Of a stretch of DNA of 64,000 nt, positions 8,282 to 18,350 are shown in pieces. The stretch spans positions 1 to 64,000 of the forward strand of contig NZ_BBBI01000005.1 in the NCBI RefSeq assembly GCF_001315985.1. The letters are read 5' to 3'. A model generated the notes under the pieces. It ran no database searches. It saw nothing but the letters and a program-made list of their open reading frames with translations, and was not told the DNA's origin. This DNA comes from Vulcanisaeta distributa JCM 11216. Lineage in GTDB: Archaea; Thermoproteota; Thermoprotei; Thermoproteales; Thermocladiaceae. Each line of letters starts with the position of its first letter. The stretch's first letter is position 1. Made by a program: the position numbers and the translations under genes.

Positions 8282-9093
8282 ATGAAAATAACAATATTAG
8301 TGGATAACTACGCGACACAACTATCCTCATTAAGCAGGCGGTTGCTGGGTGAATGGGGGGGGTTTGCGGCGTATGTACATGACTATAAGATACTATATGA
8401 TACGGGGCTTACGGGGACGGCCTTACTAAATAATATGAGGCACTGGGCATAGACCCTAATGAGCCGGAGTACTTGGTAATCAGCCATAGGCACATCGACC
8501 ACACAGGCGGTGTTAAGGCATTCCTAAACGCCAGGTCAAGACCCATAAAAATGATCGCACACACCAACCTATTCACGAAAGCCTACGCCACCGGTGAAGG
8601 CGGTAAGCTCGAGGACATAAGCGTGGATTTCACGAGAGAATATCTGGAGAGTAAGGGTGTTGATTTAGTATTGATTAGGGAGCCCTATAGAATAACTAAT
8701 GAAGTTATTGTGTCAGGTGAGATACCCAGGAAGTGGGGTCCTTCGCATATTGGCGCGGTTACTGATGAGGTGCCTGATGATATGGCATTGTATATAAAAC
8801 ACCCAAATGGATTAATAGCAATTACTGGCTGTGGGCACTCAGGGATTGAAAATATTGTGGAGTATGGGTTCCAGGTAACTGGGTTGAGTAGGTTATACGC
8901 GATTATTGGTGGGCTTCACTTCATGGGATTGAGTGAGGACAGGGTTAAGCAGGTAATTAATTACTTAGTCAGCAAATCGCCTAGTATTGTCGTGGGTACG
9001 CACTGCACGGGTATCCTAGGCATTGCGGCATTATACAATGCCTTGCCCAAGGCAACCAGGCTTGGCAGCGTTGGTTTAGTTATTGAGCTTTAA
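8282..9093 (+). CDS. MBL-fold metal-dependent hydrolase
   Basis: Metallo-beta-lactamase superfamily II, of the type with a dihydropterin-phosphate synthase-like member in methanogens. After MKITILVDNYATQL and a Gly-doubled GEWGGFAAYV (8-G run at 8355), the frame breaks near 8440 (a G missing before AGGCACTGGGC). It then resumes with the zinc motif SHRHIDH, followed by TGCGHSGIENIV and IIGGLHF. Rejoined length is 270 residues. The substrate is not determined. It is divergent from the acyl-CoA synthetase gene; no operon partner is clear. Confidence 0.78.
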
Positions 9094-9132
9094 TAATGTT
9101 TTAAATTAGCCTTTGATTAAAATTACTGAGGA

Positions 9133-9795
9133 ATGTCGATTGATCTTCTGGAGCGTGGGATTGTGTATATTCGCTGGTCACTGCTCATAATATCTGCTGA
9201 TGTCACTATTCTGGAATTGCTATTATTTTTATCGCTGTTAATCACGCCCATGGCCGCGTACATATTCACGGTCGTGGTCTCCTACTTCCTCCTGATATCT
9301 ACGGTAATACCATACGTACTCGTAGTGCTGTTCTGGCTACTTGGGTTTAGGGACTTGATGCGCTATAGTGGGAGGTACTTAGTGGGGGGGTTTGTTGGCT
9401 CGGTGATTATTACAGTGTCGTACTTCATGAACATAGCCTACATGGGTTATCTCATGGCTAATGAGCTCGTGGGAAATGCCCTAATCCCTAGGCCAATAAT
9501 GCTGGAGCCACTCATTCTAATGTATAATAGGTATTTCATAGTATTTTCGCTTTACCTACCATTACCGCTATTCGTATCGTTGGTCCTGGGAATCCTCGGG
9601 TCTGTCCTAAGTATGGTAACTCTATATAGGTTGGGTAATGACTTTAATGTGGCAAGGGTTAAAATCGGTGCCTTAATTACGATAATCGGTGTTTTAACGA
9701 TAGAGGCGCCATTAATTGGCGGGTTACTCATTGGTGTGGGCACTGCATTGTTAATGCTTGACTGGGCAGGATACTTAATGAAATTGATAAAGTGA
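9133..9795 (+). CDS. Polytopic membrane protein, about six helices
   Basis: Of 220 residues nearly all are hydrophobic, with about six membrane spans (for example LLLFLSLLITPMAAYIF, and TIIGVLTIEAPLIGGLLIG near the end). No transporter signature is seen. A TTTTAAAT box lies about 20-25 bases before ATG 9133. It is the first gene of a same-strand series to 14889 that includes MoxR and DUF58 genes, so it may be the first member of that operon. Confidence 0.6.
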   Translation: MSIDLLERGIVYIRWSLLIISADVTILELLLFLSLLITPMAAYIFTVVVSYFLLISTVIPYVLVVLFWLLGFRDLMRYSGRYLVGGFVGSVIITVSYFMNIAYMGYLMANELVGNALIPRPIMLEPLILMYNRYFIVFSLYLPLPLFVSLVLGILGSVLSMVTLYRLGNDFNVARVKIGALITIIGVLTIEAPLIGGLLIGVGTALLMLDWAGYLMKLIK

Positions 9796-9841
9796 ATTAA
9801 GGCCACTAAGAATTTTAAGTCAGGGTTTGCGAAATTATTGT

Positions 9842-11008
9842 GTGAATAAATCCGCAATTTTAATACTGGCCATTGGATTATTAATAACGTGGTTATTGGC
9901 ATCCTCAATAGGCATATTAATAAAGTTGAACGAATCGGGGGGTTCGCAGGGAGGTAGCTCGCTAAATATTCATGTGAGTTTACCACAACCAGCAATCACA
10001 TTACCGCCAATAAACTTAACAATACCACAACGAGTTAATGAAACCAGTAATGCGGAGTTGTACGTACCATTAATACCACTGCCGGTAATAATGCCCAACG
10101 TATCGATAAACATAACGAAATACCTAGCAGTAAGTACACCAAAACCTTCTCAGGCATTGAGTGGTGGATCTCCAGGTACCTTAGGCTCACAGGAAGGCTT
10201 GGGGGGGAGTAGCCAGCAGTATGTGAGTAATACGGTGGTTCCATTGAAAATACCACCGTTGTTAATGATGATCGCTATCATCTCCGCCATTGCGATTATT
10301 GGCATCAGCTCATTGGCAATAATAAGGAGGGAAATTCACAAAAGTGATCAACCAGGTAGTACCGCTAATGTCAGAGCAAGGATCAGCCCCCCCAGAATTA
10401 ATGTAGGCCCAAAAAGCGGTGATGAGGAGTTCCCTAAATTCTCAAGGAATATTGAGTTACTCCCTGGGGGGGAGGCTGTGAAGAAGATTAGTGGTTGGGG
10501 GGGTGGCAACGACATCATTGATTTAGGAATACCAAGGGATTTACCATTAATTTGGAGGTTCAATGATCCATTACCTATGATTGTCAGGGGGGGTGATGCC
10601 CAGGTCATGGTAACGAGGCCGGGGGGGATTATCAGTAATGGTTCATTAATTATGCCTTCGAGGGGGGGTTGTTACGGCATTAGCATTAGGCTTGGTGATA
10701 GGGAGGAGGATTTATTCGTTAGGGCTGGTGATTACGGGGGGGATGATATTGTTAATTTCGTTAGGTTAAACATAGGGGGGGGTCTCACGGTTAGGGATTC
10801 GGAAACCATTAGGGAGGTGATGAAGCGATTGGTTAATGATGGTGTTATTAATGGTGATTGGGAATCAATTAATGCGATTATTAGGTTGTTTGAGAGGGTT
10901 AGGTATGGGCTTAGGGATGTTGATAGGAGTGATTATGAGAAATTCCTCAGGGCCTTGGGAAGGGTCTTTAGGGATGCCAGGGTGATTATTTGTGAGGGCG
11001 CGTCATGA
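9842..11008 (+). CDS. Membrane-anchored protein with DUF4129-like C terminus
   Basis: GTG 9842 is chosen because ATTTTAAG lies about 25 bases upstream; a TTG at 9827 is in frame. An N-terminal span (SAILILAIGLLITWLL) precedes a Pro/Thr/Ser-rich outer linker (about residues 30-145). A second span (LLMMIAIISAIAIIGISSLA) follows, then a 200-residue soluble domain ending in helices with LFERVRYGLRDV. That tail resembles the DUF4129 domain found beside MoxR/DUF58/transglutaminase genes. Nearly every Gly pair in the soluble part comes from a 7- or 8-G run, so the true protein is likely about ten residues shorter. Confidence 0.6.
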   Translation: MNKSAILILAIGLLITWLLASSIGILIKLNESGGSQGGSSLNIHVSLPQPAITLPPINLTIPQRVNETSNAELYVPLIPLPVIMPNVSINITKYLAVSTPKPSQALSGGSPGTLGSQEGLGGSSQQYVSNTVVPLKIPPLLMMIAIISAIAIIGISSLAIIRREIHKSDQPGSTANVRARISPPRINVGPKSGDEEFPKFSRNIELLPGGEAVKKISGWGGGNDIIDLGIPRDLPLIWRFNDPLPMIVRGGDAQVMVTRPGGIISNGSLIMPSRGGCYGISIRLGDREEDLFVRAGDYGGDDIVNFVRLNIGGGLTVRDSETIREVMKRLVNDGVINGDWESINAIIRLFERVRYGLRDVDRSDYEKFLRALGRVFRDARVIICEGAS

Positions 11009-12101
11009 CTCAATTATTAGGTACGTAATTGCATACGTAATACTTGCGTCATTTACATTGCTTGCGTTCTTGATAAGGCCCATTGGTACTTACCTAATTA
11101 CCGCATTAATAATACCAACGGTAACCTTAGTAACAATGATTTTGGTGAGTGATTTCGTTAGATACCGTAGTAATGCCACTGCAGATATACTTAGGGGGGG
11201 TTTGTTGGCACCTTCATTGTTCACATACCTATTAATTGGGGGCTTAACCTCCATACTAATAGCTAATTACAGGGGGATACTCTCTCATTATAAATTACCT
11301 GTTGAATTTCTTAGCCCTGGTCATAATTGGCGCAATAATCAATAGGTACTCAATGAGGCAGGTGGTTGGGACGGGCTTTGCCGAGCCATTACTTAAGTAC
11401 TTGTCGTATTTCTTCGTATTCCTTGGACTTAGCTATCTATTTGGCGCTATTTACCTGCCATTATTCTACCCATTCGCGGCAGTATCCATTGTTTATCTGA
11501 TGCTTGCGTTAGTAACCGTGATTGAGAGCCGTGGCATAGATGTTAGTGGAATTATTGGGAACTCACGTTCACTGGCCCTTGCAGCTTCGGCATTGGCCTG
11601 TTGTATTCCCTGCTTTCGGTTCCCAAACCATCGACATGGAACATATACGTATTGATAGCGTTCATAATGATTGCCTCAATATCCATAGTATACGCGGGCT
11701 ATAGACTATACATCGGTGGGTTAGGTGTCGTGGAGGGTATTGAGGAGGAATTGTATGAAAAGCATAAGCGTGAGGTCAGGATTGTCCCATCACCCGAGTA
11801 CTCGCTCTTTGAGGAGGCAACTAGGGAATTCATAACCAGTGGGAAGAAGGATAAGTTAATTGCGTACCTGGTCCATGAATTAACAAATGACGGCTTAGAC
11901 TATGAAGAAATCATTGATAGGCTCGATAAATTGATTAATTACTCAAGCGTAGCAACCTGCAGGAGGGTTAATAGGAGGGTACTTGAAATGGAGGTTAAGG
12001 AAAGGATAGGTCTCGTTAATGAATTACTCAATGAACTATTAAGCACCAAAAATACTAAATTTAACTCCCTTAATACTCAATCTAGGCCTGGTAATGAGTA
12101 A
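10992..12101 (+). CDS. Multi-span membrane protein with cytoplasmic tail, in three frames
   Basis: GTG 10992 overlaps the end of the preceding gene. Three consecutive frames join through breaks near 11300 and 11610 into one protein of about 370 residues: roughly eight hydrophobic spans (for example YVILASFTLLAFLI, LLNFLALVIIGAII, IYVLIAFIMIASISIVYAGY) and then a 125-residue charged helical tail (EELYEKHKREVRIV, then FITSGKKDKLIAYLVHELT). I do not recognise a family. Position before MoxR suggests a membrane component of the same complex. Confidence 0.6.
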
Positions 12102-13056
12102 GGTCGGCATTGACTACGTAACGGAGAGAGTAAGGGCCGTAATTAATGAAATAACTAGGTACTTTGTCGGCGATGAGGAGGTCCTAGTGAAAATATTGGC
12201 CTCAATAATTGCTGGCGGTCACGTACTCATCGAGGACGTACCAGGAATCGGCAAGACATTTCTGTCAAAAATGCTAGCCAAAGTTCTCGGGCTTAGGTTC
12301 AGCAGGATCCAGTTCACGCCCGACTTATTGCCTAGTGACATCATTGGTACTAAGGTTTGGAGACCAGATAAGGGTAATTTCGAGTTGGTGCTTGGCCCCC
12401 CCATCTTCGCAAATTTCGTACTCGCTGATGAGGTTAATAGGGCTCCTCCTAAGGTTCAGTCTGCCTTGCTTGAGGCTATGCAGGAGGGTCAGGTAACAAT
12501 TGAGGGCGAAACCATCAAGCTTCCACAACCATTTATCGTAATCGCAACCCAGAATCCGATTGAGCTTGAGGGTACATACCCACTACCAGAGGCACAACTG
12601 GATAGATTCATGATAAGAATAAGACTGGGATACCCGAGGGATGAGGTTGAGCTATTAAGGCGTAGGATTTCATGGCGTAGTAACGACCCAACGCCCCCCC
12701 AGGTAAGGGCTGTGTTAAACGGCGATGAATTACTATTGATAAGGGATTTCGTGGAAAGCAATGTCACGGTTAGTGATGATGTCATGAAGTACATAGTGAG
12801 TTTTAACGTTATTAGGAGGGATCCCAGGGTACTCGCTGGGCCAAGCCCCCAGGGGGGGCTTAATGGCGTTGATGAGTATGGGCAGGGCTATGGCGGTCAT
12901 TGATGGTAGGATTACGTAATACCCGATGATATAAAGAGGGTTGTTATTGAGACTCTCGGTCATAGGATTGTGCTTAAGCCTGAGGTTGCCCTGGAGGGGG
13001 TCAGTGGTGAGGATGTTGTTAGGGAGTATGTTGAGAAGATACCGATACCTAGGTAG
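12094..13056 (+). CDS. MoxR-type AAA+ ATPase
   Basis: MoxR-family AAA+ chaperone-like ATPase, usually working with a DUF58/vWA partner to mature or assemble proteins. Walker A is VPGIGKTFLSK, Walker B VLADEVNRAPP and sensor IATQNPIE, then LPEAQLDRF. The C-terminal lid reads on in another frame after the 7-G run near 12855 (LMALMSMGRAMAVIDGR), with a second break near 12910, and ends IPIPR at 13056. Rejoined length is about 320 residues, normal. It overlaps the previous gene by 8 bases; the DUF58 gene follows 9 bases later. Confidence 0.85.
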
Positions 13057-13065
13057 TGATTGTTA

Positions 13066-14362
13066 ATGAGGGAAATCTCGAAAATACTCCTACTCCTTGT
13101 ATTACTTCCAATGGTTATGGCCGTGATCGCCGTATTAACAACATCTAAACTTTACATCCTCTTCATACTCTTTCCCCTAACCACGTTAGTGATAGCCCTG
13201 AGCCTGGGCGATAAGCCCATAATATCAATAACCCTTAGCGCCGATAAGAGTGTTATGTATGTTGATGAGGAATTGAATATTGAACTAAACGTTGAGGCTC
13301 ATGGAGGCTTCGGCCTATTAATAATCAGGGCACCACCAATTCCCAGTACCTCAATGGTTGAGGGCTTCGAATTAGTTAGGGGCAATAACGTCCACATAAT
13401 CTTTAAGGGATTTGGCGATGTGAAGAGGAGGTTTACGTACACATTAAGGGCCGTTAAAAGAGGCAATTATTCATTGGGTGGTATTGACTACGTGTACTAT
13501 AATATCCTGGGGGGGGTTCACGAGCGATTAAGGGCTTCATTAAACTTGAGTGGGATGTTCAGGTAATACCAAGGATTAAAATTGTAAGGAGGGTTCTCGG
13601 CATAGTTAAGCCAAGGCAGGGACTACCCAGCAATCGCCGTCTAGGCTTGGGCCGTATTCTACGGAGTTCAGGTCCGTGAGGAATTACGTACCTGGCGACC
13701 CCTATAAATTCATCAACTGGAAGGCGACTGCCAGGGATCCTAACCGTAGGATCATGGTTAATGAGTATGAGAGGGAGGGGGGGCTTAGGACAACGATAAT
13801 ACTGCTAGACCTTGGTTGGTGGATGAGGTATGGGACCGTCGAAGATAACCCCCTTGAGTATGGGATATCCCTGACGCTATCCCTAAGTAGGGTGCTACTT
13901 AGGTATGGTTACAATGTTGGTCTTTGGACAATACCAATGGGCCCAAGGGTCATACCCAGCTCAGGAGCTGCGCAGTATTATAGGTTACTGAGGGAGTTAA
14001 TGGTTGTGAAGGCGCTGCCCATTAAGGGCTATACCATGGACCCAGCCCTGTATAGGTTGATTCAGGAGACCGACCCAGCATTAATCATAGTAACGAATGT
14101 GAATAGGAAGAGCGTCGAGAGTATCATTGGTATAATTAATAAATTGCCAACAAGGACCTTAATAATTGATATAGTGCCTGATACAATACTAATGAGGAAC
14201 TTAATAAAGGGATTACCCTGCAACCAATGGATTATTAGGGACAGGGTGAAATTATATAGGGCATTACCGAGGAACGCCAAGGTAATTACCTGGGACCCGA
14301 CCTGTGAGGGTATTGGTTCATTAATCGCTAGAGTATCTACATACCTGGGCAGGTGGTTGTAG
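13066..14362 (+). CDS. DUF58 protein, partner of MoxR
   Basis: Two N-terminal membrane spans (ILLLLVLLPMVMAVIAVL, LYILFILFPLTTLVIALSL) are followed by a beta domain and, after a break near 13510-13565, by the DUF58 signature VRNYVPGDPYKFINWKATAR, where residues around W-K-A-T-A-R are the family hallmark. The C-terminal half is a vWA-like Rossmann fold (TIILLDLGWWMR) that appears to lack the DxSxS metal site. It is typically encoded next to moxR, as here. Function of these pairs in archaea is not settled. Confidence 0.82.
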
Positions 14363-14363
14363 G

Positions 14364-14504
14364 ATGAGGTGGGTCCTAGCAGCATTATCATTAATACTAC
14401 CCGTGATCCCCCCCTTCATGATATTAATACCCAGTGATTTAGCGGTAGGCTTAACCCTCGTTATTGTAATTCTTTCAATAGTTTATCGGACTCCTTATGA
14501 ATAG
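14364..14504 (+). CDS. Small two-span membrane protein, 46 aa
   Basis: ATG 14364 follows the DUF58 stop by one base. The product is almost entirely hydrophobic (WVLAALSLILPVIPPFMILI, then LAVGLTLVIVILSIVY), ending RTPYE. It overlaps the next gene start at 14497 by 8 bases, which supports it being translated. No known family. Confidence 0.5.
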   Translation: MRWVLAALSLILPVIPPFMILIPSDLAVGLTLVIVILSIVYRTPYE

Positions 14505-14889
14505 CCTATCCGTTGAGTCCTGGATTGCCCTAATAATGGCATTAGCAATATCTGTGATATCGCAGGGTTATATACCGTACATACTCCACACAGTTCTCAT
14601 ACCGCTTCAAAACACGGTGGTGTTTAATGGGTCAATAATAGTCATAGAGTATTCATTAATACTATCCCAATTACACGGTAATTACGTGAGGTATATGAGG
14701 GAATTAAGTAGCAGGGGCTATGATGAGAATGAAGTTAATAACGCATTAAATGACTTGGTTAAGTGGTTACTCATATTCCTAACCATATCCCTATTGGTAT
14801 CATTTATTATTTACTACGTAATAACGGCGGTTACGGTACCACTGATAGACCCATTCACGTCTCTGGTGATCTTCGCCGTAACTACATAG
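14497..14889 (+). CDS. Membrane protein, 130 aa, end of MoxR/DUF58 operon
   Basis: Hydrophobic N terminus (ALIMALAISVISQGYIPYIL), a central amphipathic stretch (YVRYMRELSSRGYDENEVNNAL) and two C-terminal spans (WLLIFLTISLLVSFIIYYV and a final PLIDPFTSLVIFAV). Unknown family. It overlaps the preceding small gene and is the last gene of this transcription unit; the next gene faces it. Confidence 0.58.
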   Translation: MNSLSVESWIALIMALAISVISQGYIPYILHTVLIPLQNTVVFNGSIIVIEYSLILSQLHGNYVRYMRELSSRGYDENEVNNALNDLVKWLLIFLTISLLVSFIIYYVITAVTVPLIDPFTSLVIFAVTT

Positions 14890-14927
14890 TCATATCCAGG
14901 TACCTACTAACAAAGATGAAAAGTCAG

Positions 14928-15275
14928 TCATAAAACATCGAAGAAATCACTAAAGCATTCAAGGGCACTACCATTAACCACAGGCCGCCAAACAACCCTA
15001 TACCTACCCCCCCTATCAATGGGCTTACCATCATTATCAAACTGAAACCAAACAACAACGAAGGAGGAGCTTGGGCTAATGACAATCTGAGGAGGCTCAA
15101 TTGAATAAACCACCCTGCCGTTGACATCAATTACCTGCCACGAACCAATCATAACGGGGATATTACCCAGGTTAACGAGTGTGATGTAGATGGGCTCACT
15201 CCTCGAAAACACCCTCCTATCAAGATAAACACTGCAGGACACAAATACCCAATAAATTACCCGTATAAAAATCAA
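14928..15275 (-). CDS. Small secreted beta-sandwich-like protein
   Basis: A hydrophobic N terminus (MIFIRVIYWVFVSCSVYL) resembles a signal peptide or lipoprotein-type leader. The following approximately 95 residues look like an immunoglobulin-type sandwich of the kind in protease-inhibitor or CARDB domains (PIYITLVNLGNIPVMIGSW, FVVVWFQFDNDGKP). RGGRYRVVW contains one Gly from a 7-C run. Family assignment is by pattern only. It converges on the MoxR operon. Confidence 0.5.
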   Translation of the reverse strand: MIFIRVIYWVFVSCSVYLDRRVFSRSEPIYITLVNLGNIPVMIGSWQVIDVNGRVVYSIEPPQIVISPSSSFVVVWFQFDNDGKPIDRGGRYRVVWRPVVNGSALECFSDFFDVL

Positions 15276-15600
15276 TTATTAATGAAACGAACCATTACAT
15301 ATAAGTTAAGAAATACAGAGAAAATAGGTTATTGCATGAATGTCAATAATCCTGTCAACAATAATCTTAAGGTTACTAAGAGAACTAATAAGTAAAGGGC
15401 TGTTAAGGACTTTTATTGCTGATCAGTTCGTGAAAAGCTACCTCCGTACTGATTAGAAATAGTAAAGTTAATGCAGCGATAGTGATATCGAGCAACTAAC
15501 TCATTATGTAAACTCGTACTTCATCGATTCCTCTTAATTCACCGGACCTTCTAAACTTTATCATGCTTCTTTACTCAGAATGGTCATAAGGGTCATGCGG
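15276..15600. other. Gene-free stretch of about 325 bases
   Basis: AT-rich, with only very short ORFs (one of 19 codons from about 15336). I see no clear tRNA, C/D-box pair or strong hairpin. It must hold the promoter of the 15275 gene (TATA candidate TTTTTATAC near 15262-15270, reading minus) and the trailer of the tRNA-Ser gene. Confidence 0.4.
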
Positions 15601-15707
15601 TGGTGCCGGGGCCGGGATTTGAACCCGGGCCCCCCCCTTGCGGGGACGGGATGCCTTGGTCCTGCTCTCGAGTCCCGCGCCTTGGGCCGCTCGGCCACCC
15701 CCCCGGC
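15601..15707 (-). tRNA. tRNA-Ser (CGA) with a 14-base intron, CCA encoded
   Basis: The acceptor stem GCCGGGG pairs with CCCCGGC, and the T arm contains GGTTCAAATCC. The long variable arm (CCCC-GCAA-GGGG) marks a class II tRNA. The anticodon stem CGGGA/TCCCG closes loop CTCGAGA (anticodon CGA) only if about 14 bases (AGCAGGACCAAGGC) after position 37 are removed, the canonical archaeal intron site. The 5' acceptor strand and the variable arm carry surplus G (7 and 8 in a row) that their complements do not match. A73 is unusual for Ser and more like Leu, so identity is a little uncertain. Confidence 0.75.
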
Positions 15708-15714
15708 GGTTGTT

Positions 15715-16164
15715 TTACTGTGTTTTTCGATTTAAAGCTTTTGCTACTATTTCCTGGCATGCCTTGTTATCTATTTTCATGTAGCTTCTTGGTGGTTTTA
15801 TGTTCAGCTTCCTTAATTCTTCCATCGTCACTGCATTTGGTAATATTGTTGGATTTAACACTTCAAGTATGAGTATTTTCCTCCTCGACCTTAGGTACCT
15901 GGTCATTACGTACTCCAGGTTGTCCCTGGGCATGTCACTGCACCTATTGTTTAATATGCCCATTAATTCACTCGGCCTTACTACGATTGAGTCACCAGCT
16001 ATGAAGAACCCCTTAACAGCCTTCACGGGGGGGCTTGAGTAATAAACCAGGACAGTATCGCCCCTACCTATTGGGCTGTTAAAGGTCCTGACCTCGCATT
16101 TCTTACTGCCTACTAAAATTTCATCTGCAAATTGTGGTTTTAATGACATTAGGAAGCAATTCAT
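15715..16164 (-). CDS. ASCH/PUA-like domain protein
   Basis: MNCFLMSLKPQFADEIL, then GSKKCEVRTF and GDTVLVYYSS match ASCH-type PUA-fold proteins, which bind RNA or modified nucleotides; the fold is known, the role here is not. I choose ATG 16164, just past the porB stop; an upstream in-frame ATG at 16188 would overlap porB. The 7-G run near 16030 gives SSPPVKAV, where one Pro is probably surplus. The gene follows porB closely and may be the last gene of the por transcript. Confidence 0.62.
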   Translation of the reverse strand: MNCFLMSLKPQFADEILVGSKKCEVRTFNSPIGRGDTVLVYYSSPPVKAVKGFFIAGDSIVVRPSELMGILNNRCSDMPRDNLEYVMTRYLRSRRKILILEVLNPTILPNAVTMEELRKLNIKPPRSYMKIDNKACQEIVAKALNRKTQ

Positions 16165-16168
16165 GGTT

Positions 16169-17116
16169 TTAACCAAAGGCCTTGGCAAGCCTTGCTAGGT
16201 AGTCCCAGTACTCATCGATCTCCTTCTCAATCTCCTTAATGTCCTCCTCCGTCAAGTGCGCAAACCTACCCTGCCTCTTCAGGTACTCAATTATTGGCTT
16301 TCTCTTCGACTTATCGAAGTGGGCGTTGCTTGGTGGGTTGAACCTTATCCTGCCGTGGTCCCACTCGTACAGTGGGAAGTAGCCTGTTTCCGTGGCTAGC
16401 CTGGCTATTTCTACGGTCATCTCCTCCGGGTAGCGCCAGCCTGGTGGGCATGGTGCTAGTACGTGTATGAAGGCTGGACCCTCATCGAGGTAGTCAAGGG
16501 CTGTCTTCACCTTGTTTGCCAGGTCTATTGGGTAGGCTATGTTTGCTGTGGCTGCGTACGGTATGTGATGCCCAATGACTATGCTCATTATATCCTTCTT
16601 CCTCTGAACCTTACCCCTCAACTTACTACCCACTGGCGAGGTCGTTGTCCAGGCAAAGTGCGGCGTTCCTCCGCTTCTTTGTATTCCTGTGTTCATGTAT
16701 GCCTCATTGTCGTAGAGTACGTATAGGACGCCGTGACCACGCTCAAGCATACCACTGAGGGCCTGCAAACCAATATCATAAGTACCACCATCACCAGCAA
16801 TAACCATTACCTTAGCCTTAGTATCAAGGATACCCTTCCTCCTAAGCACCTTTAACGCAGACTCCACGCCCGATGCCGCCGCGGCCGAGTTCTCAAAGGC
16901 CACGTGCAGGTAAGGCACGCTCCATGCGGTGTATGGGTACGAAGTCGTAGTCACCTCAATGCAGCCTGTGGCATTAACCACAATCACGTCTGGCCCGGCC
17001 GCCTTAAGTAGCCATCTAACGGCTATTGAAGGACCACAGCCGGCGCAGGTCAACTGTCCAGGACCGTAGTACTCATCTAATGGTAAGTCCTTTATTGTCC
17101 TGAAGTACACCTTCAT
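16169..17116 (-). CDS. porB: 2-oxoacid (pyruvate):ferredoxin oxidoreductase, beta subunit
   Basis: Thiamine-diphosphate-binding subunit of the enzyme that interconverts pyruvate plus CoA and acetyl-CoA plus CO2 with ferredoxin. Visible are CAGCGPSIAVRW (cluster Cys and ThDP region), NATGCIEV, the ThDP motif GDGGTYDIGLQAL with DNEAYMNTGIQRS, and ATANIAYPIDL. The length of 315 residues is normal. The ATG overlaps the porA stop as ATGA. It is the last of porG-D-A-B; in autotrophic Thermoproteales this complex acts as pyruvate synthase. Confidence 0.92.
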   Translation of the reverse strand: MKVYFRTIKDLPLDEYYGPGQLTCAGCGPSIAVRWLLKAAGPDVIVVNATGCIEVTTTSYPYTAWSVPYLHVAFENSAAAASGVESALKVLRRKGILDTKAKVMVIAGDGGTYDIGLQALSGMLERGHGVLYVLYDNEAYMNTGIQRSGGTPHFAWTTTSPVGSKLRGKVQRKKDIMSIVIGHHIPYAATANIAYPIDLANKVKTALDYLDEGPAFIHVLAPCPPGWRYPEEMTVEIARLATETGYFPLYEWDHGRIRFNPPSNAHFDKSKRKPIIEYLKRQGRFAHLTEEDIKEIEKEIDEYWDYLARLAKAFG

Positions 17117-18350
17117 GCTTCACCACCTCTTAGTCCCATGAATATTGTCTTCCTTGGGTATTCACCAGTCCTTGCGTACTCATCAAGCGTTTTATAAAGG
17201 TTATAGAAGTCATCAACAAGCATAGTCCTTTGGGATATGCCGTGAACCACGGAAACCACGGGCTTATCAATACCCCTACTGTATAGTGCAGAGACTACGT
17301 CATTGAATACGGGGGGGCCCTCGTATGTATTGCCAGGCGATAATGCCCTATCAATAACAGCTACCGCCTTGGCGTCCTTAATGGCATTGACTACCTCATC
17401 CGTGGGAAACGGCCTAAACAACCTTATCCTTAAAACACCAGCCCTTAATCCCTTTTCCCTGGCCCTTATGGCTGCCTCCTTTGCGTTACCACTTGATGCG
17501 CCTCCATAGGTTATTAGTACGTAGTCCGCATCATCAATCATATACCTCTCTACGACATCATAATTTGTTCCGAAGGTCTTATTGAAATTATTATGGACCT
17601 CCTTGATTATGCTCTTTGATTCCTTAAGCGCGTTAAGTACTTGGTACTTGATTTCGTAGTACCAATCAGGGCTTGCGATAACTCCTATGGTTATTGGCTT
17701 CCTTGGGTCAAGCCTATGCCTATTTAGGTTCCTTGGTGTGAATTTCCTGACGTAATCCTCGTGGTAAATCTCCACTGGTTCTGTGGTGTGGCTCATTAGG
17801 AATCCGTCGTAGGACACCATGACTGGCAGGAGAACCCTGCTATCTTCCGCGATCCTATACGCCATGATTATCGAATCATAAACCTCCTGAGCCGAAGAAG
17901 CAATAAGCATTATCCAACCAGCATCCCTGGCACTCATTATGTCCTGGTAATCACCATGAATACTTATTGGTGCTGATAACGCCCTACCAGGGACGGCCAT
18001 GACTATCGGAAGCCTTAAGCCAGACGCTATGTAGAGTACCTCATGCATGAATTCAAGGCCTTGAGCCGACGTCGCAGTAAACACCCTGGCGCCAGTTGCT
18101 GCCGCGCCAACAACAGCGAGAGTGCACTATGCTCAGACTCCACCGGTATATACTCGGCATCTATCTCGCCATTAGCTACGAACTCGGCCAACTTCTCTAT
18201 AATAGTGGTCTGTGGCGTTATTGGATATGCGGCAATAACGTCAACATCAACAGACTTAACTGCATAAGCTGCTGCATAGTTTGATGTTAATCCAAGTCTC
18301 TCCTTAACGACCTCCTCCCTAACACTTAAGGCTTTAGCAATTGCCATCAT
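17113..18350 (-). CDS. porA: 2-oxoacid (pyruvate):ferredoxin oxidoreductase, alpha subunit
   Basis: N-terminal ThDP pyrimidine-binding domain ([29 protein letters not shown]). After a one-base break near 18100 comes [19 protein letters not shown], then [11 protein letters not shown], and the transketolase C-terminal-like domain with [14 protein letters not shown] and [11 protein letters not shown]. The rejoined protein is about 410 residues, normal for PorA. ATG 18350 overlaps the porD stop (ATGA), which sets the start. The break drops a base around CTCTCGCTGTTG. Confidence 0.9.

Noticed and set aside
15276-15600. C/D-box small RNA
   Set aside because: TGAT and CTGAT pieces occur, but no proper RTGATGA/CTGA pair with the usual spacing.
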